A stretch of DNA of 64,000 nucleotides, from positions 5,850,501-5,914,500 of the forward strand of contig NZ_CP020700.1 in the NCBI RefSeq assembly GCF_003932715.1. The letters are read 5' to 3'. Position numbers and translations under genes: made by a program. Numbering within the stretch: the stretch's first letter is position 1; each line of letters starts with the position of its first letter. Below, in pieces: positions 1 to 12,107 of the stretch. The DNA is from Streptomyces tsukubensis (GTDB lineage: Bacteria > Actinomycetota > Actinomycetes > Streptomycetales > Streptomycetaceae). The notes beneath the pieces were generated by a model, which saw only the letters and a list, made by a program, of their open reading frames with translations, was not told the DNA's origin and ran no database searches.

Positions 1-3189
<3,189 letters not shown>

Positions 3190-3196
3190 GCCCGTC

Positions 3197-3244
3197 GCGA
3201 GGGGCCGGGACACGGCGCGTAAGCGCGGTGTCCCGGCCCCTCGC
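3197..3244 (+). terminator. Terminator after ilvC
   Basis: A 17-bp perfect stem (GCGAGGGGCCGGGACAC with its complement) begins 8 bases after the ilvC stop, with a 14-base loop. There is no T-run, as is common for Streptomyces terminators. It separates the ilvBNC unit from serA. The 240 bases beyond it hold no gene; a TACACT near 3343 could be the -10 of the serA promoter, but no convincing -35 accompanies it. Confidence 0.75.
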
Positions 3245-3489
3245 CGTTGCCGGAACCGGCTCTTCGGCCTCGTTGACCACTTCGTCCAGCCTCGGACGGG
3301 TGATCCTGCCGAGAAGGCACAAGACTCCGTGCCGGTCACCACTACACTTCTCAACAACACGCGTCAGGCCCACAGTGTCGTGCGTCTTCCACGCGGCTAG
3401 CCCCTCCACCGCCTGCGGCCGTCGGGACGGCCGTCTCCCGCCATGGCCCTCAGGCGCGGGCGGGACCCCTTGGACTTGTGAGGACTCAC

Positions 3490-5094
3490 GTGAGCGCTGA
3501 GCTTGCCCGTAAACCCGTCGTACTCATCGCCGAAGAGCTGTCGCCCGCCACCGTGGACGCGCTCGGTCCGGACTTCGAGATCCGTCACTGCAACGGCGCC
3601 GACCGCGCGGAGCTGCTGCCCGCGATCGCCGATGTGGACGCGATCCTGGTCCGTTCGGCGACCAAGGTCGACGCCGAGGCCATCGCCGCCGCGAAGAAGC
3701 TGAGGGTGGTCGCCCGGGCCGGCGTCGGTCTGGACAATGTGGACGTCTCCGCCGCCACCAAGGCCGGTGTCATGGTGGTGAACGCCCCCACCTCCAACAT
3801 CGTCACCGCCGCCGAACTGGCCTGCGGTCTGCTGGTCGCCACCGCCCGCAATATCCCGCAGGCCAACACCGCCCTGAAGAACGGCGAGTGGAAGCGCTCC
3901 AAGTACACGGGCGTCGAGCTGGCGGAGAAGACCCTCGGTGTCGTCGGGCTCGGCCGGATCGGGGTCCTGGTGGCCCAGCGGATGTCCGCGTTCGGGATGA
4001 AGATCGTCGCCTACGACCCCTATGTGCAGCCCGCGCGCGCCGCCCAGATGGGCGTCAAGCTGCTCTCGCTGGACGAGCTTCTTGAGGTCGCGGACTTCAT
4101 CACCGTCCATCTGCCGAAGACCCCGGAGACCCTCGGGCTGATCGGTGACGAGGCGCTGCACAAGGTCAAGCCGACGGTCCGGATCGTCAACGCCGCGCGC
4201 GGCGGGATCGTCGACGAGGAGGCGCTGGCCTCGGCGCTGAAGGAGGGCCGGGTCGCCGGCGCGGGTCTGGACGTCTATGCGAAGGAGCCGTGCACGGACT
4301 CCCCGCTGTTCCAGTTCGACCAGGTCGTCTGCACCCCGCACCTGGGCGCGTCCACGGACGAGGCGCAGGAGAAGGCCGGTATCGCCGTGGCCCGTTCGGT
4401 GCGCCTGGCGCTCGCCGGTGAGCTGGTCCCGGACGCGGTCAACGTCCAGGGCGGTGTGATCGCCGAGGACGTGAAGCCGGGGCTGCCGCTGGCCGAGCGC
4501 CTCGGCCGGATCTTCACCGCGCTGGCGGGCGAGGTCGCGGTCCGGCTCGACGTCGAGGTGTACGGCGAGATCACCCAGCACGACGTCAAGGTGCTGGAGC
4601 TGTCCGCGCTGAAGGGCGTGTTCGAGGACGTCGTGGACGAGACCGTCTCGTACGTCAACGCGCCGCTGTTCGCGCAGGAGCGCGGGGTCGAGGTCCGGCT
4701 GACCACCAGCTCGGAGTCCCCGGACCACCGCAATGTGGTCACCGTCCGCGGCACGCTGTCGGGCGGCGAGGAGATCTCGGTCTCCGGCACGCTGGCCGGC
4801 CCGAAGAACGTCCAGAAGATCGTCGCCATCGGTGACCACGATGTGGATCTGGCGCTTGCCGACCACATGCTGGTCCTGCGGTACGAGGACCGTCCGGGTG
4901 TCGTCGGCACCGTCGGCCGGATCCTGGGCGAGGCCGGGCTGAACATCGCCGGGATGCAGGTGTCGCGGGCCGAGGAGGGCGGTGAGGCGCTCGTCGTGCT
5001 CACGGTCGACGACACCGTGCCGCAGCCGGTCGTCGCGGAGATCGCGGAGGAGATCGGCGCGGTCTCGGCGCGCTCGGTGAACCTCACCGACTGA
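3490..5094 (+). CDS. serA: D-3-phosphoglycerate dehydrogenase, long ACT-containing form
   Basis: Oxidises 3-phosphoglycerate to 3-phosphohydroxypyruvate, the first step of serine synthesis. Order of parts in the 534 residues: substrate-binding segment with VARAGVGLDNVDV, Rossmann domain with VVGLGRIGVLVAQR, the catalytic RGGIVDE/E/H set ending at TPHLGASTDEA, an intervening ASB domain, and a C-terminal ACT domain (RYEDRPGVVGTVGRILGEAG) that binds serine for feedback control. The GTG at 3490 is chosen because GAGGA lies 5-8 bases upstream; another in-frame GTG four codons earlier lacks a site. It is monocistronic, between two strong hairpins. Confidence 0.96.
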   Translation: MSAELARKPVVLIAEELSPATVDALGPDFEIRHCNGADRAELLPAIADVDAILVRSATKVDAEAIAAAKKLRVVARAGVGLDNVDVSAATKAGVMVVNAPTSNIVTAAELACGLLVATARNIPQANTALKNGEWKRSKYTGVELAEKTLGVVGLGRIGVLVAQRMSAFGMKIVAYDPYVQPARAAQMGVKLLSLDELLEVADFITVHLPKTPETLGLIGDEALHKVKPTVRIVNAARGGIVDEEALASALKEGRVAGAGLDVYAKEPCTDSPLFQFDQVVCTPHLGASTDEAQEKAGIAVARSVRLALAGELVPDAVNVQGGVIAEDVKPGLPLAERLGRIFTALAGEVAVRLDVEVYGEITQHDVKVLELSALKGVFEDVVDETVSYVNAPLFAQERGVEVRLTTSSESPDHRNVVTVRGTLSGGEEISVSGTLAGPKNVQKIVAIGDHDVDLALADHMLVLRYEDRPGVVGTVGRILGEAGLNIAGMQVSRAEEGGEALVVLTVDDTVPQPVVAEIAEEIGAVSARSVNLTD

Positions 5095-5104
5095 CCGCAG
5101 ACCG

Positions 5105-5140
5105 AAACGCAACAAACGCAACGAACGCAGCGAACGCACC
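5105..5140. repeat. Four tandem 9-bp units after serA
   Basis: Four consecutive 9-base units (two AAACGCAAC, then GAACGCAGC and GAACGCACC) start 10 bases after the serA stop. They are non-coding, and their role is unknown. They look like a simple slippage-prone microsatellite just ahead of the terminator. Confidence 0.7.
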
Positions 5141-5160
5141 GGACGCCACCCCGTCCGTAC

Positions 5161-5202
5161 GTCCCCGGGCCCGGCTCCCTCCCAGGAGCCGGGCCCGGGG
5201 AC
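5161..5202. terminator. Bidirectional terminator between serA and the MFS gene
   Basis: A perfect 18-bp stem (GTCCCCGGGCCCGGCTCC with its complement) around a 6-base loop sits between the convergent serA and MFS genes. As a symmetrical hairpin it can end transcription from both sides. Confidence 0.85.
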
Positions 5203-5218
5203 GTTCCGGTTTCCGCTG

Positions 5219-6790
5219 TCAGTGGTGCCCTGCCGCCGCGGACCGGTCCCCGCGCAGGAGTACGAGGGCGAGCAGCGCGCCCGCGAGCAGCAGCCCGCCG
5301 GTGGCGAGGGCCGCCAGCTGCATCCCGGCGACGAACGCCTCCCGGGCCGCGGTCAGCAGCGGTCCGCCCAGGGGCGCGGGCAGCTCCGCGGCGACGGCCG
5401 CCGCACCGCCGAGGGTCTCCCGGGCCGTCTCCAGGGTTCCCGCCGGAAGCCCGGCGGGGGCGGTGCCGTCGATTTCGGCGCGGTAGACGGCCGCCCCGGC
5501 CGAACCGAGGACGGCCATCCCGAGCGCTCCGCCGAACTCGGTCGCCGTCTCCAGCAGCGAGGCCGCCGAACCGGCCTTGGCGGGCGGGGCCGCCGTGAGG
5601 GCGTGGTCGTTCAGCAGCGCCATGGCCGAGACCAGACCGGCGCCGGTGACGGAGGTGCTGATCAGCAGCAGGGCGAGCTGGTCCGTGCCGATGAGGGAGA
5701 GGATGGCGAATCCGGTCGCCGCCGTCAGAAAGGCGCCCGTGACGACCGTCCGCCGGGACACGATCCGGGCGAGTGCACCGGCTGCGGGGGCGGCGGCGCC
5801 GACGGGCAGCGCCGGAACGATGCTCCACAGCGCCGCCTCCAAAGGGTCCAGGCCCAGCACCGACTGGAGGTACTGGGTGGCGAAGTAGGCCGTGCCCATC
5901 AGGGCGAAGACCCCGAAGAGCAGCAGTGCCGCGCTGCGGCCGAAGGCGGGACGGGCGAAGAGCTCCCGGCTGATCATGGCGTCCCGGCGGGTGCGCTGCC
6001 GGTGGACGAAGAGGGCGCCGACGGCCGCCCCGGCGGCCAGGGCAAGGAGGGCGGGGAGCCCGGGTCCTTCGACGGCGATCTCCTTGAAGCCGTACACGAC
6101 GGGCAGTACGGCCCCGATGGACAGGGGCACGCTCAGCAGGTCGAAGCGGCCGGGGGACGGGTCCTTGGACTCCGGTACGAGGAGAGGTACGAGTACCAGC
6201 AGCAGCGCCATGGCCGGGACGTTGACCAGGAAGACCGAACCCCAGGGGAAGTGTTCGAGGAGCATCCCGCCCAGGACCGAGCCGAGGGCGACGCCGGTGG
6301 CGAGGGTGCTCGACCAGATGCCGATCGCCGTGGTGCGCTCGCGGTCGTCGCGGAACATGGTGCGGACCAGGGCCATGGTGCTCGGCATCAGGGTCGCGCC
6401 GCCGACGCCGAGCAGGACACGGGCGGCTATCAGGACGTTCGCGCTGTCGGCGAAGGCGGCCATGGCGGAAGCGGTGCCGAAGGCCGCGGCGCCGAACAGG
6501 AGCAGTCGGCGGCGGCCGATGCGGTCGCCGAGGGAGCCCATCGTCATCAGCAGCCCGGCCAGCGCGAAGGCGTAGCTGTCGAAAATCCACAACTGCTGGG
6601 TGCTGCTCGGGTTCAGCTCGCGGGTGATCTCCGGCACGGCGAAGTAGAGGACGGAGACGTCCATGGAGACCAGTAGGAGGGGGAGCAGCAGCACGGTGAA
6701 GGCGGTCCACTCGCGGCGGCCGGCGCGGGGCGGACCTTCCGGGGCGGTCCGAGGGGACGGACAGGGCGGACGGGACGGGGCGTTGGGCAT
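5219..6790 (-). CDS. MFS drug exporter, EmrB/QacA-like (DHA2) family
   Basis: Integral membrane proton-driven exporter of about 523 residues, the size of 14-helix DHA2 transporters. It starts with a proline-rich cytoplasmic stretch, then helices beginning at FTVLLLPLLLVSMDVSVLYF. The family motif between helices 2 and 3 is GSLGDRIGRRR, and the DHA2 motif-C region GVALGSVLGGMLLEHFPW is visible. Start chosen at MPNAPSR; an in-frame ATG four codons upstream would place the start inside the inverted repeat at 6800-6811. It is divergent from a TetR gene, the usual layout of a repressor controlling an efflux pump; the substrate cannot be told from sequence. Confidence 0.9.
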   Translation of the reverse strand: MPNAPSRPPCPSPRTAPEGPPRAGRREWTAFTVLLLPLLLVSMDVSVLYFAVPEITRELNPSSTQQLWIFDSYAFALAGLLMTMGSLGDRIGRRRLLLFGAAAFGTASAMAAFADSANVLIAARVLLGVGGATLMPSTMALVRTMFRDDRERTTAIGIWSSTLATGVALGSVLGGMLLEHFPWGSVFLVNVPAMALLLVLVPLLVPESKDPSPGRFDLLSVPLSIGAVLPVVYGFKEIAVEGPGLPALLALAAGAAVGALFVHRQRTRRDAMISRELFARPAFGRSAALLLFGVFALMGTAYFATQYLQSVLGLDPLEAALWSIVPALPVGAAAPAAGALARIVSRRTVVTGAFLTAATGFAILSLIGTDQLALLLISTSVTGAGLVSAMALLNDHALTAAPPAKAGSAASLLETATEFGGALGMAVLGSAGAAVYRAEIDGTAPAGLPAGTLETARETLGGAAAVAAELPAPLGGPLLTAAREAFVAGMQLAALATGGLLLAGALLALVLLRGDRSAAAGHH

Positions 6791-6799
6791 GGCGAGGAC

Positions 6800-6881
6800 C
6801 ATACAAGCGTCTTAAACATCTGTCTATGACGTTTGTATGGGACGTTCGTATGGGACACATGTATGGGACGCTTGTCCATGG
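6800..6881. promoter_or_regulatory. Operator cluster between MFS exporter and TetR gene
   Basis: The intergenic stretch holds a 12-bp inverted repeat (CATACAAGCGTC at 6800 against GACGTTTGTATG at 6828, one mismatch). The right arm is the first of three head-to-tail 13-bp units (GACGTTTGTATGG, GACGTTCGTATGG, GACACATGTATGG), followed by a decayed fourth (GACGCTTGTCCATGG). This is very likely the binding region of the adjacent TetR protein and would cover both divergent promoters. Confidence 0.7.
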
Positions 6882-6912
6882 CGCCCGGCCCGGCGGCGGT
6901 ACGCTGCCGCGC

Positions 6913-7506
6913 ATGGGACACCGCGAGGATCTGCTCGAAGGCGCCAAGCGCTGCCTGCTGGAGAAGGGCTATGCCCGGACCACGGCGCGCGATGTCGTCG
7001 CCGCTTCCGGGACCAACCTCGCCTCCATCGGCTACCACTACGGTTCCAAGGAAGCACTGCTCCAGGAGGCGTTCCTCCGGCTGATGGAGGCGTGGGGGGA
7101 CTCCGTCGACGAGCCGGAGGGGGCGTCCGGGGACGGGGGAGCGGGCGCGCTCCCCGGCGCCGGACCCGAGCGGTTCGAGATCGTCTGGGGGCGGATGGTC
7201 GCCGCGTTCCCCGCGCACCGCGCGCTCTGGCGGCTCCAGACCGAGGTGCTGGCCCGGCTCGACGAGGACGAGAAGCTGGCCGAGGCCCTGCGGAGCTGGC
7301 AGGCCAGGGGGCGGGAGGAGCTGGCCGGGCTGTTCCTCGGCGGTGACGTCTCCGGGCGGGACCCGGAGAAGGCGCGGGTGGCCGGGCTGTTCTTCCAGGC
7401 GCTGGTGGCCGGGGTGATGAGTCAGTACATCCTGGACCCGGAGAGCGCGCCCACGGCGGAGGACCTCACGGCCGGACTGAAGGTGCTGACCGGCGAAGGG
7501 AACTGA
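6913..7506 (+). CDS. TetR/AcrR-family repressor of the divergent exporter
   Basis: About 197 residues. The N-terminal helix-turn-helix is clear: GAKRCLLEKGYARTTARDVV followed by GTNLASIGYHYGSKEALLQE. The C-terminal ligand-binding domain (AGLFFQALVAGVMSQYIL region) resembles TetR_C domains. Start chosen at MGHRED, just ahead of the first DNA-binding helix; in-frame upstream codons read through the operator repeats. Likely role, inferred from the divergent layout: local repressor of the MFS exporter, released by its substrate. Confidence 0.9.
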   Translation: MGHREDLLEGAKRCLLEKGYARTTARDVVAASGTNLASIGYHYGSKEALLQEAFLRLMEAWGDSVDEPEGASGDGGAGALPGAGPERFEIVWGRMVAAFPAHRALWRLQTEVLARLDEDEKLAEALRSWQARGREELAGLFLGGDVSGRDPEKARVAGLFFQALVAGVMSQYILDPESAPTAEDLTAGLKVLTGEGN

Positions 7507-7560
7507 CGCCCCGCCCGGTCCGTCCGGGCCCGGAGCCCACTTCCCCGTTCGGTCAGGGGC

Positions 7561-8784
7561 TCACAGCCGTGCCGTCTTCAGCACCATGTGCAGCAGCAGC
7601 CGGTGCTCCCCGTTCCCCAGGTCCAGGCCGGTGAGCTGTTCCACTCGCGACAGCCGGTAGTAGAGCGTCTGGCGGTGGATGCCGAGCGCGGCGGCCGTCC
7701 GGCTCGCCTGGCCCGCGCAGTCGAGGAACACCTCGGCCGTCCTGGCCAGTTCCCGGTGGGCCGGGTTCAGCAGGGGCCGGACCGCGGGATCGTCGGCGGC
7801 CGGTCCGTCGGCCAGGGCCGTCAGCAGGCGGTACGGGCCGATGGCCCGCCACTCGGTGATCCGCGGCGCCCCCGGATCGGCGTGCGCCGCCCGCGCCGCG
7901 GCACCGGCCTCGTACCACGCGGTGTTCAGCTGTACGAGCCCGGCGCGCGGCGCCGCGACCCCCGCGGTGGGTCCGGTGCGGCCGCCGATGAGCTGTTCGG
8001 CCACGGCGAGCGCGGGCCCGGTGGCGTCCGCGGAGCGCAGCCGTACCAGCGCCGCCAGGACCCGCGACGAGGGGGCTTCCGGCGCGGGGGTGTCCGCCGT
8101 ACGGGTGGCGGGGGCGGCCTCCGGCGCGGCCGGGGCCCAGGGGACGGTCAGCGTGCACAGGGCGGCGACGCCCGGCAGCGACCTGGCGGACGGGGTGTCC
8201 GGCGCGGTCCACGGCGCCACGCACACCACCGCGTGCGGACCGTCCGTACCCCGGTCGGGCCCGCCCAGCGCCGTCCGCAGCGCCGCCACTGCCATGTCGT
8301 ACTGCCAGCCCCGTTCGGCCGTCAGCGCCGCCCGCAGTTCGCGTGCCGTGTCGGTGTCGGCCCGCTCCTCGTCGGCGAGCAGGGTGCCGATCCGGCCCGC
8401 CACCTCCATGGCCGCCGCCAGCTGCTCGTCCGTCGGGCCCGGGACGGTGTCCAGCAGCCAGACATAGCCGAGGACGACACCCCGATGGCGTACGGGAAGG
8501 CAGAGCCGGTCCCGGTAGACGCCCGCGTCCGGGGCGGCGGGGATCCGGACCGGGCCGGTCGCCCGGGTGATGCCGAAGCCCTCGAACCAGGCGCGGACCG
8601 CAGGGGTGGAGCGGCGGGTCAGGATCGACCGGGTGCGCACCGGGTCCAGCTGGGCCTCGTCGAACGCGCTGTCGCTGTCGTGGGCGCCGAAGGCGATCAG
8701 GCCGAAATCGCGGTTCTCCAGCGTCGCCGGGGCCGCCAGCAGCGCCGAGATCTCGTCGACGAGGTCCTGGTAATCGCCCTTCAC
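7561..8784 (-). CDS. PucR-family regulator, probable activator of proline catabolism
   Basis: Transcription factor of about 407 residues. The N-terminal part ([20 protein letters not shown]...) resembles the PucR/CdaR sensory region with a GAF-like segment; the C-terminus is the PucR HTH_30 domain, with [20 protein letters not shown] as the DNA-reading part. Start placed at the GTG before KGDYQDLV, where homologues begin; a TTG 13 codons upstream is the alternative. It is divergent from the proline dehydrogenase/P5C dehydrogenase pair, which is the known setting of PutR-like regulators in actinobacteria, so control of that operon is the likely job. Confidence 0.85.
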   Translation of the reverse strand: MKGDYQDLVDEISALLAAPATLENRDFGLIAFGAHDSDSAFDEAQLDPVRTRSILTRRSTPAVRAWFEGFGITRATGPVRIPAAPDAGVYRDRLCLPVRHRGVVLGYVWLLDTVPGPTDEQLAAAMEVAGRIGTLLADEERADTDTARELRAALTAERGWQYDMAVAALRTALGGPDRGTDGPHAVVCVAPWTAPDTPSARSLPGVAALCTLTVPWAPAAPEAAPATRTADTPAPEAPSSRVLAALVRLRSADATGPALAVAEQLIGGRTGPTAGVAAPRAGLVQLNTAWYEAGAAARAAHADPGAPRITEWRAIGPYRLLTALADGPAADDPAVRPLLNPAHRELARTAEVFLDCAGQASRTAAALGIHRQTLYYRLSRVEQLTGLDLGNGEHRLLLHMVLKTARL

Positions 8785-8974
8785 CCGGACATTCTGGCAC
8801 GTCCCCCGTCTTCCTTCAGACAACTGTCTGAGATCCCGGCCACGGATGCGTGACAGGTGTCGATGGCCGAGGATCGGAGCGATCCTTAGATTTCACGGTG
8901 GTTCTTCGTGCCGTTCCGGACCGGTTTCCCCGCGGTCCGGCACGGCCTGCTCGTACATCTCCGTGGAGGTCCCC

Positions 8975-9901
8975 GTGCTGGGTCCCGTGATCCTCGCCGC
9001 GTCGCGCAGCGACAAGATGCGCCGTGTCATCTCGGCCGCTCCGGTCACCAAGCCTGTGGTGAACCGTTTCATCGCCGGTGAGACCGTGGACGAGACGGTT
9101 CCGGTCGTCCGGGACTCGGCCGCCCGCGGTCTGGAGGTCACCCTCGACGTCCTCGGTGAGGACATCACCGACGCGTCGGAGGCGCTGCGCGCCCGCGACG
9201 CCTATCTGGAGCTGATCGAGGCCCTCAAGCCGCTCGGCCTCGGTGAGCGCGCCGAGATGTCGGTGAAGCTGTCCTCCTTCGGCCAGGCGCTGCCCGGCGG
9301 CCACGATCTGGCGCTGAAGAACGTCACCCCGGTCGTCGAGGCCGCCGCCGAGATCGGCACCACGGTCACCCTCGACATGGAGGACCACACCACCGTCGAC
9401 TCGACCCTGGCGATCCACGCCGAGCTGCGCGAGCGCTTCCCGCGTACGGGCGCCGTCGTCCAGTCGTACCTCTTCCGCACCGAGGACGACTGCCGGATGC
9501 TCGCCGAGGCCGGCTCCCGGGTCCGGCTGGTGAAGGGCGCCTACAAGGAGCCCGCATCCGTCGCCTACCAGAACAAGGCCGAGGTCGACAAGGCGTACAT
9601 CCGCTGTCTGCGGATCCTGATGGAGGGCGAGGGCTACCCGATGATCGGGTCGCACGACCCGCGCATCATCTCCATCACCCAGGAGCTGGCCCGCCGGGCC
9701 GGCCGCAAGCTCGACGACTACGAGTTCCAGATGCTCTACGGCATCCGCGAGGCCGAGCAGGCGCGGCTGGCGGCCGAGGGCCACCGGATGCGCTTGTACA
9801 TCGCGTACGGCACCGACTGGTACGGCTACTTCATGCGCCGTCTCGCCGAGCGCCCCGCCAACCTGGCGTTCTTCCTGCGCTCCCTCGCCACCCGCGGCTG
9901 A
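8975..9901 (+). CDS. Proline dehydrogenase
   Basis: FAD enzyme of about 308 residues that oxidises L-proline to pyrroline-5-carboxylate, passing electrons to the respiratory chain. The single-domain TIM-barrel form is typical of Gram-positives (not the bifunctional PutA). Visible motifs: SVKLSSFGQALP, VTLDMEDHTTVDSTL, VRLVKGAYKEP, and near the C-terminus YIAYGTDWYGYFMRRLAERP with the substrate-binding Arg pair. GTG start chosen because GGAGG lies 5 bases upstream. The next gene converts its product to glutamate; both are likely one operon. Confidence 0.95.
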   Translation: MLGPVILAASRSDKMRRVISAAPVTKPVVNRFIAGETVDETVPVVRDSAARGLEVTLDVLGEDITDASEALRARDAYLELIEALKPLGLGERAEMSVKLSSFGQALPGGHDLALKNVTPVVEAAAEIGTTVTLDMEDHTTVDSTLAIHAELRERFPRTGAVVQSYLFRTEDDCRMLAEAGSRVRLVKGAYKEPASVAYQNKAEVDKAYIRCLRILMEGEGYPMIGSHDPRIISITQELARRAGRKLDDYEFQMLYGIREAEQARLAAEGHRMRLYIAYGTDWYGYFMRRLAERPANLAFFLRSLATRG

Positions 9902-9948
9902 CCCGGCCCCCGAACACGCACGTCACGAACGAAGGAGAGTCGGCACTC

Positions 9949-11589
9949 ATGGACGCTGTCACCCAGGTCCCCGCACCGGTCAACGAGCCGGTCCACTCCT
10001 ACGCGCCCGGCAGCCCGGAGCGCGCCCGCCTGGAGGCGAAGCTCAAGGAGCTGGCCGAGAACCCCGTCGAGCTGCCGATGACCATCGGCGGTGAGCGCCG
10101 GATGGGCGGCGGCGAGCGGGTCGACGTCGTGCAGCCGCACAACCACCGGGCCGTCATCGGCACCTTCGCCGGGGCCACCGAGCAGGACGCCCGGGACGCG
10201 GTCGACGCGGCCCTGGCCGCCGCTCCGGCCTGGCGCGCGATGTCCTTCGACGACCGCGCCGCGATCATCCTGCGCGCGGCCGAGCTGCTGGCCGGCCCCT
10301 GGCGCGAGACGCTGGCCGCCTCCACCATGCTGGGCCAGTCCAAGACCGCCCAGCAGGCGGAGATCGACACGCCGTGCGAGCTGGTCGACTTCTGGCGGTT
10401 CAATGTCGCCTACGCCCGTGACCTGCTCGCCGAGCAGCCCCCGGCGAACTCCCCGGGCGTCTGGAACCGGCTGGACCACCGTCCGCTGGAGGGCTTTGTC
10501 TACGCGATCACGCCCTTCAACTTCACCGCCATCGCGGGCAACCTGCCCACCGCCCCCGCCCTGATGGGCAATGTGGTGGTCTGGAAGCCGTCCCCGACCC
10601 AGACCCACTCCGCCGTGCTGCTGATGCAGCTGCTGGAGGAGGCCGGGCTGCCGAAGGGCGTCATCAACCTGGTCACCGGTGACGGCATCGCCGTCTCCGA
10701 GGTGGCGCTCAACCACCCCGCGCTGGCCGGTATCCACTTCACCGGCTCGACCCGCACCTTCCAGCACCTGTGGAAGACGGTCGGCGGCAACATCGAGAAG
10801 TACCGCTCCTACCCGCGGATCGTCGGTGAGACGGGCGGCAAGGACTTCGTCGTCGCCCACCCGAGCGCCGACCGCGCGGTGCTGAAGACCGCGCTGACCC
10901 GTGGGGCCTTCGAGTTCCAGGGCCAGAAGTGCTCCGCCACCTCCCGCGCCTACCTCCCGGCGTCGATCTGGAACTCCGGCTTCAAGGAGGAGTTCGCGGC
11001 CGAGGTCGACGGGATCGCCATGGGCGACGTCACCGACCTGTCGCACTTCGTCGGCGCCGTGATCGACGACCGTGCCTTCGCGAAGAACAAGGCCGCGATC
11101 GACCGGGCCAAGGCCGACCCGACCTGCGAGATCGTCGCGGGTGGCACGTACGACGACTCCGTCGGCTACTTCGTCCGCCCGACCGTGATCCTCTGCACCG
11201 ACCCGGGCAACGAGGTCTTCACGGACGAGTACTTCGGCCCGATCCTCGCGGTGTACGTCTACGAGGACGAGTCGCCCGAGGGCTACGACGCGATGCTGGA
11301 CCAGATGGAGTCGGTGTCCGCGTACGCCCTGACCGGCTCGGTCATCGCGAACGACCGCGCCGCCGCCGCGCACACGATGGAGAAGCTGCGGTACGCCGCG
11401 GGCAACTTCTACATCAACGACAAGTCGACCGGTGCCGTCGTCGGCCAGCAGCCCTTCGGCGGCGGCCGTGCCTCGGGCACCAACGACAAGGCGGGCGCGC
11501 CGCAGAACCTGATGCGCTGGACGCTGACCCGCGCCATCAAGGAGACGCTGGTGGCGCCGACCGAGTACGGCTACCCGCACATGGGCTGA
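9949..11589 (+). CDS. pruA: L-glutamate gamma-semialdehyde (P5C) dehydrogenase
   Basis: NAD-dependent aldehyde dehydrogenase of 546 residues, the size of stand-alone P5C dehydrogenases; completes proline breakdown to glutamate. Catalytic features: Glu in RIVGETGGKDFV, nucleophile Cys in FEFQGQKCSATSRAYLP, and the C-terminal SGTNDKAGAPQNLMRW segment diagnostic of this subfamily. The ATG follows GAAGGAGAG. It starts 47 bases after the proline dehydrogenase stop. A strong hairpin ends the operon. Confidence 0.96.
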   Translation: MDAVTQVPAPVNEPVHSYAPGSPERARLEAKLKELAENPVELPMTIGGERRMGGGERVDVVQPHNHRAVIGTFAGATEQDARDAVDAALAAAPAWRAMSFDDRAAIILRAAELLAGPWRETLAASTMLGQSKTAQQAEIDTPCELVDFWRFNVAYARDLLAEQPPANSPGVWNRLDHRPLEGFVYAITPFNFTAIAGNLPTAPALMGNVVVWKPSPTQTHSAVLLMQLLEEAGLPKGVINLVTGDGIAVSEVALNHPALAGIHFTGSTRTFQHLWKTVGGNIEKYRSYPRIVGETGGKDFVVAHPSADRAVLKTALTRGAFEFQGQKCSATSRAYLPASIWNSGFKEEFAAEVDGIAMGDVTDLSHFVGAVIDDRAFAKNKAAIDRAKADPTCEIVAGGTYDDSVGYFVRPTVILCTDPGNEVFTDEYFGPILAVYVYEDESPEGYDAMLDQMESVSAYALTGSVIANDRAAAAHTMEKLRYAAGNFYINDKSTGAVVGQQPFGGGRASGTNDKAGAPQNLMRWTLTRAIKETLVAPTEYGYPHMG

Positions 11590-11630
11590 CCCCGCCCGGG
11601 CTCAGGCCCGGAGGGTCACCCCCCTCAGAC

Positions 11631-11670
11631 ACCGCCCCCGAACCGGCCCCCACGCCGGTCCGGGGGCGGT
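11631..11670 (+). terminator. Terminator after pruA
   Basis: A 16-bp stem with one mismatch (ACCGCCCCCGAACCGG against CCGGTCCGGGGGCGGT) around an 8-base loop, followed by TTCC. It closes the proline catabolic operon. Confidence 0.75.
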
Positions 11671-11716
11671 TTCCATTCCCCTTCGCGACGATGGGCGGCA
11701 GCGTACGGTGCTGTAC

Positions 11717-11964
11717 ATGAGGGACACTCTGCCGATCACCGAAGCGCGTGCCGTATTGGGGTCGCTGGTCCGCCGTGCGTCCCGGGCCCGCGAGCGCGTC
11801 ACGATCACGGGCAGCCCGCAGCCGTGCTGATCAACCCACAGGAGTTGGCGGATCTGGAGGATGCTCTGGCCCTGGCCCTCTATCGGGAGCGCCTGAGGTC
11901 CGGCGGCACGGCGCCGGTGCCGCATGACCGGGTGCGTGCCCGCCTCGGGCTCGACCCCGGGTGA
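11717..11964 (+). pseudogene. Phd/YefM-type antitoxin, frameshifted
   Basis: The first frame reads MRDTLPITEARAVLGSLVRR and then loses the family pattern, stopping after about 36 codons. A second frame resumes with HGQPAAVLINPQELADLE and runs to a stop at 11962. A single missing base near 11800 would restore the usual Phd/YefM pattern (V-T-x-H-G-Q-P-A-A-V-L-I). A TACGGT about 10 bases before the ATG suggests a once leaderless promoter. The antitoxin stop overlaps the ATG of the toxin remnant, the normal coupling of such pairs. Confidence 0.75.
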
Positions 11965-12107
11965 TGTATTCGATCGTCCGGGACGAAGCCGCGATCGACT
12001 CGGCGGCTCGGTTGCGCATGGGCTACTTGAAGGGCTGCGGCAGTTGACGGACTCCGTCGGCCTTCTCGCCGTGCAGCCCCGGCCGGAAGGCACCCAGGAA
12101 TACGGAT
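11964..12107 (+). pseudogene. RelE/ParE-like toxin, frameshifted and truncated
   Basis: Begins [16 protein letters not shown], a RelE/YafQ-like start, then shifts frame near 12010; the continuation [20 protein letters not shown] and GTQEYGS is recognisable in another frame. The C-terminal half, with the catalytic residues, is missing: after EYGS the sequence becomes integrase. The toxin cannot be functional. Family assignment is from pattern recognition only. Confidence 0.6.

Noticed and set aside
3397..5139. 580-codon minus-strand frame opposite serA
   Set aside because: Antisense shadow of a full-length, motif-complete dehydrogenase.
6828..6881. Short tandem repeats considered as a CRISPR-like array
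   Set aside because: Units are 13 bp and directly adjacent without spacers; they fit an operator array. No cas genes are present in the window.
4275..6947. 890-codon open frame on the minus strand across serA and the MFS gene
   Set aside because: It runs through two convergent genes and a terminator; composition is Arg/Pro/Ser-rich with no recognisable motif.
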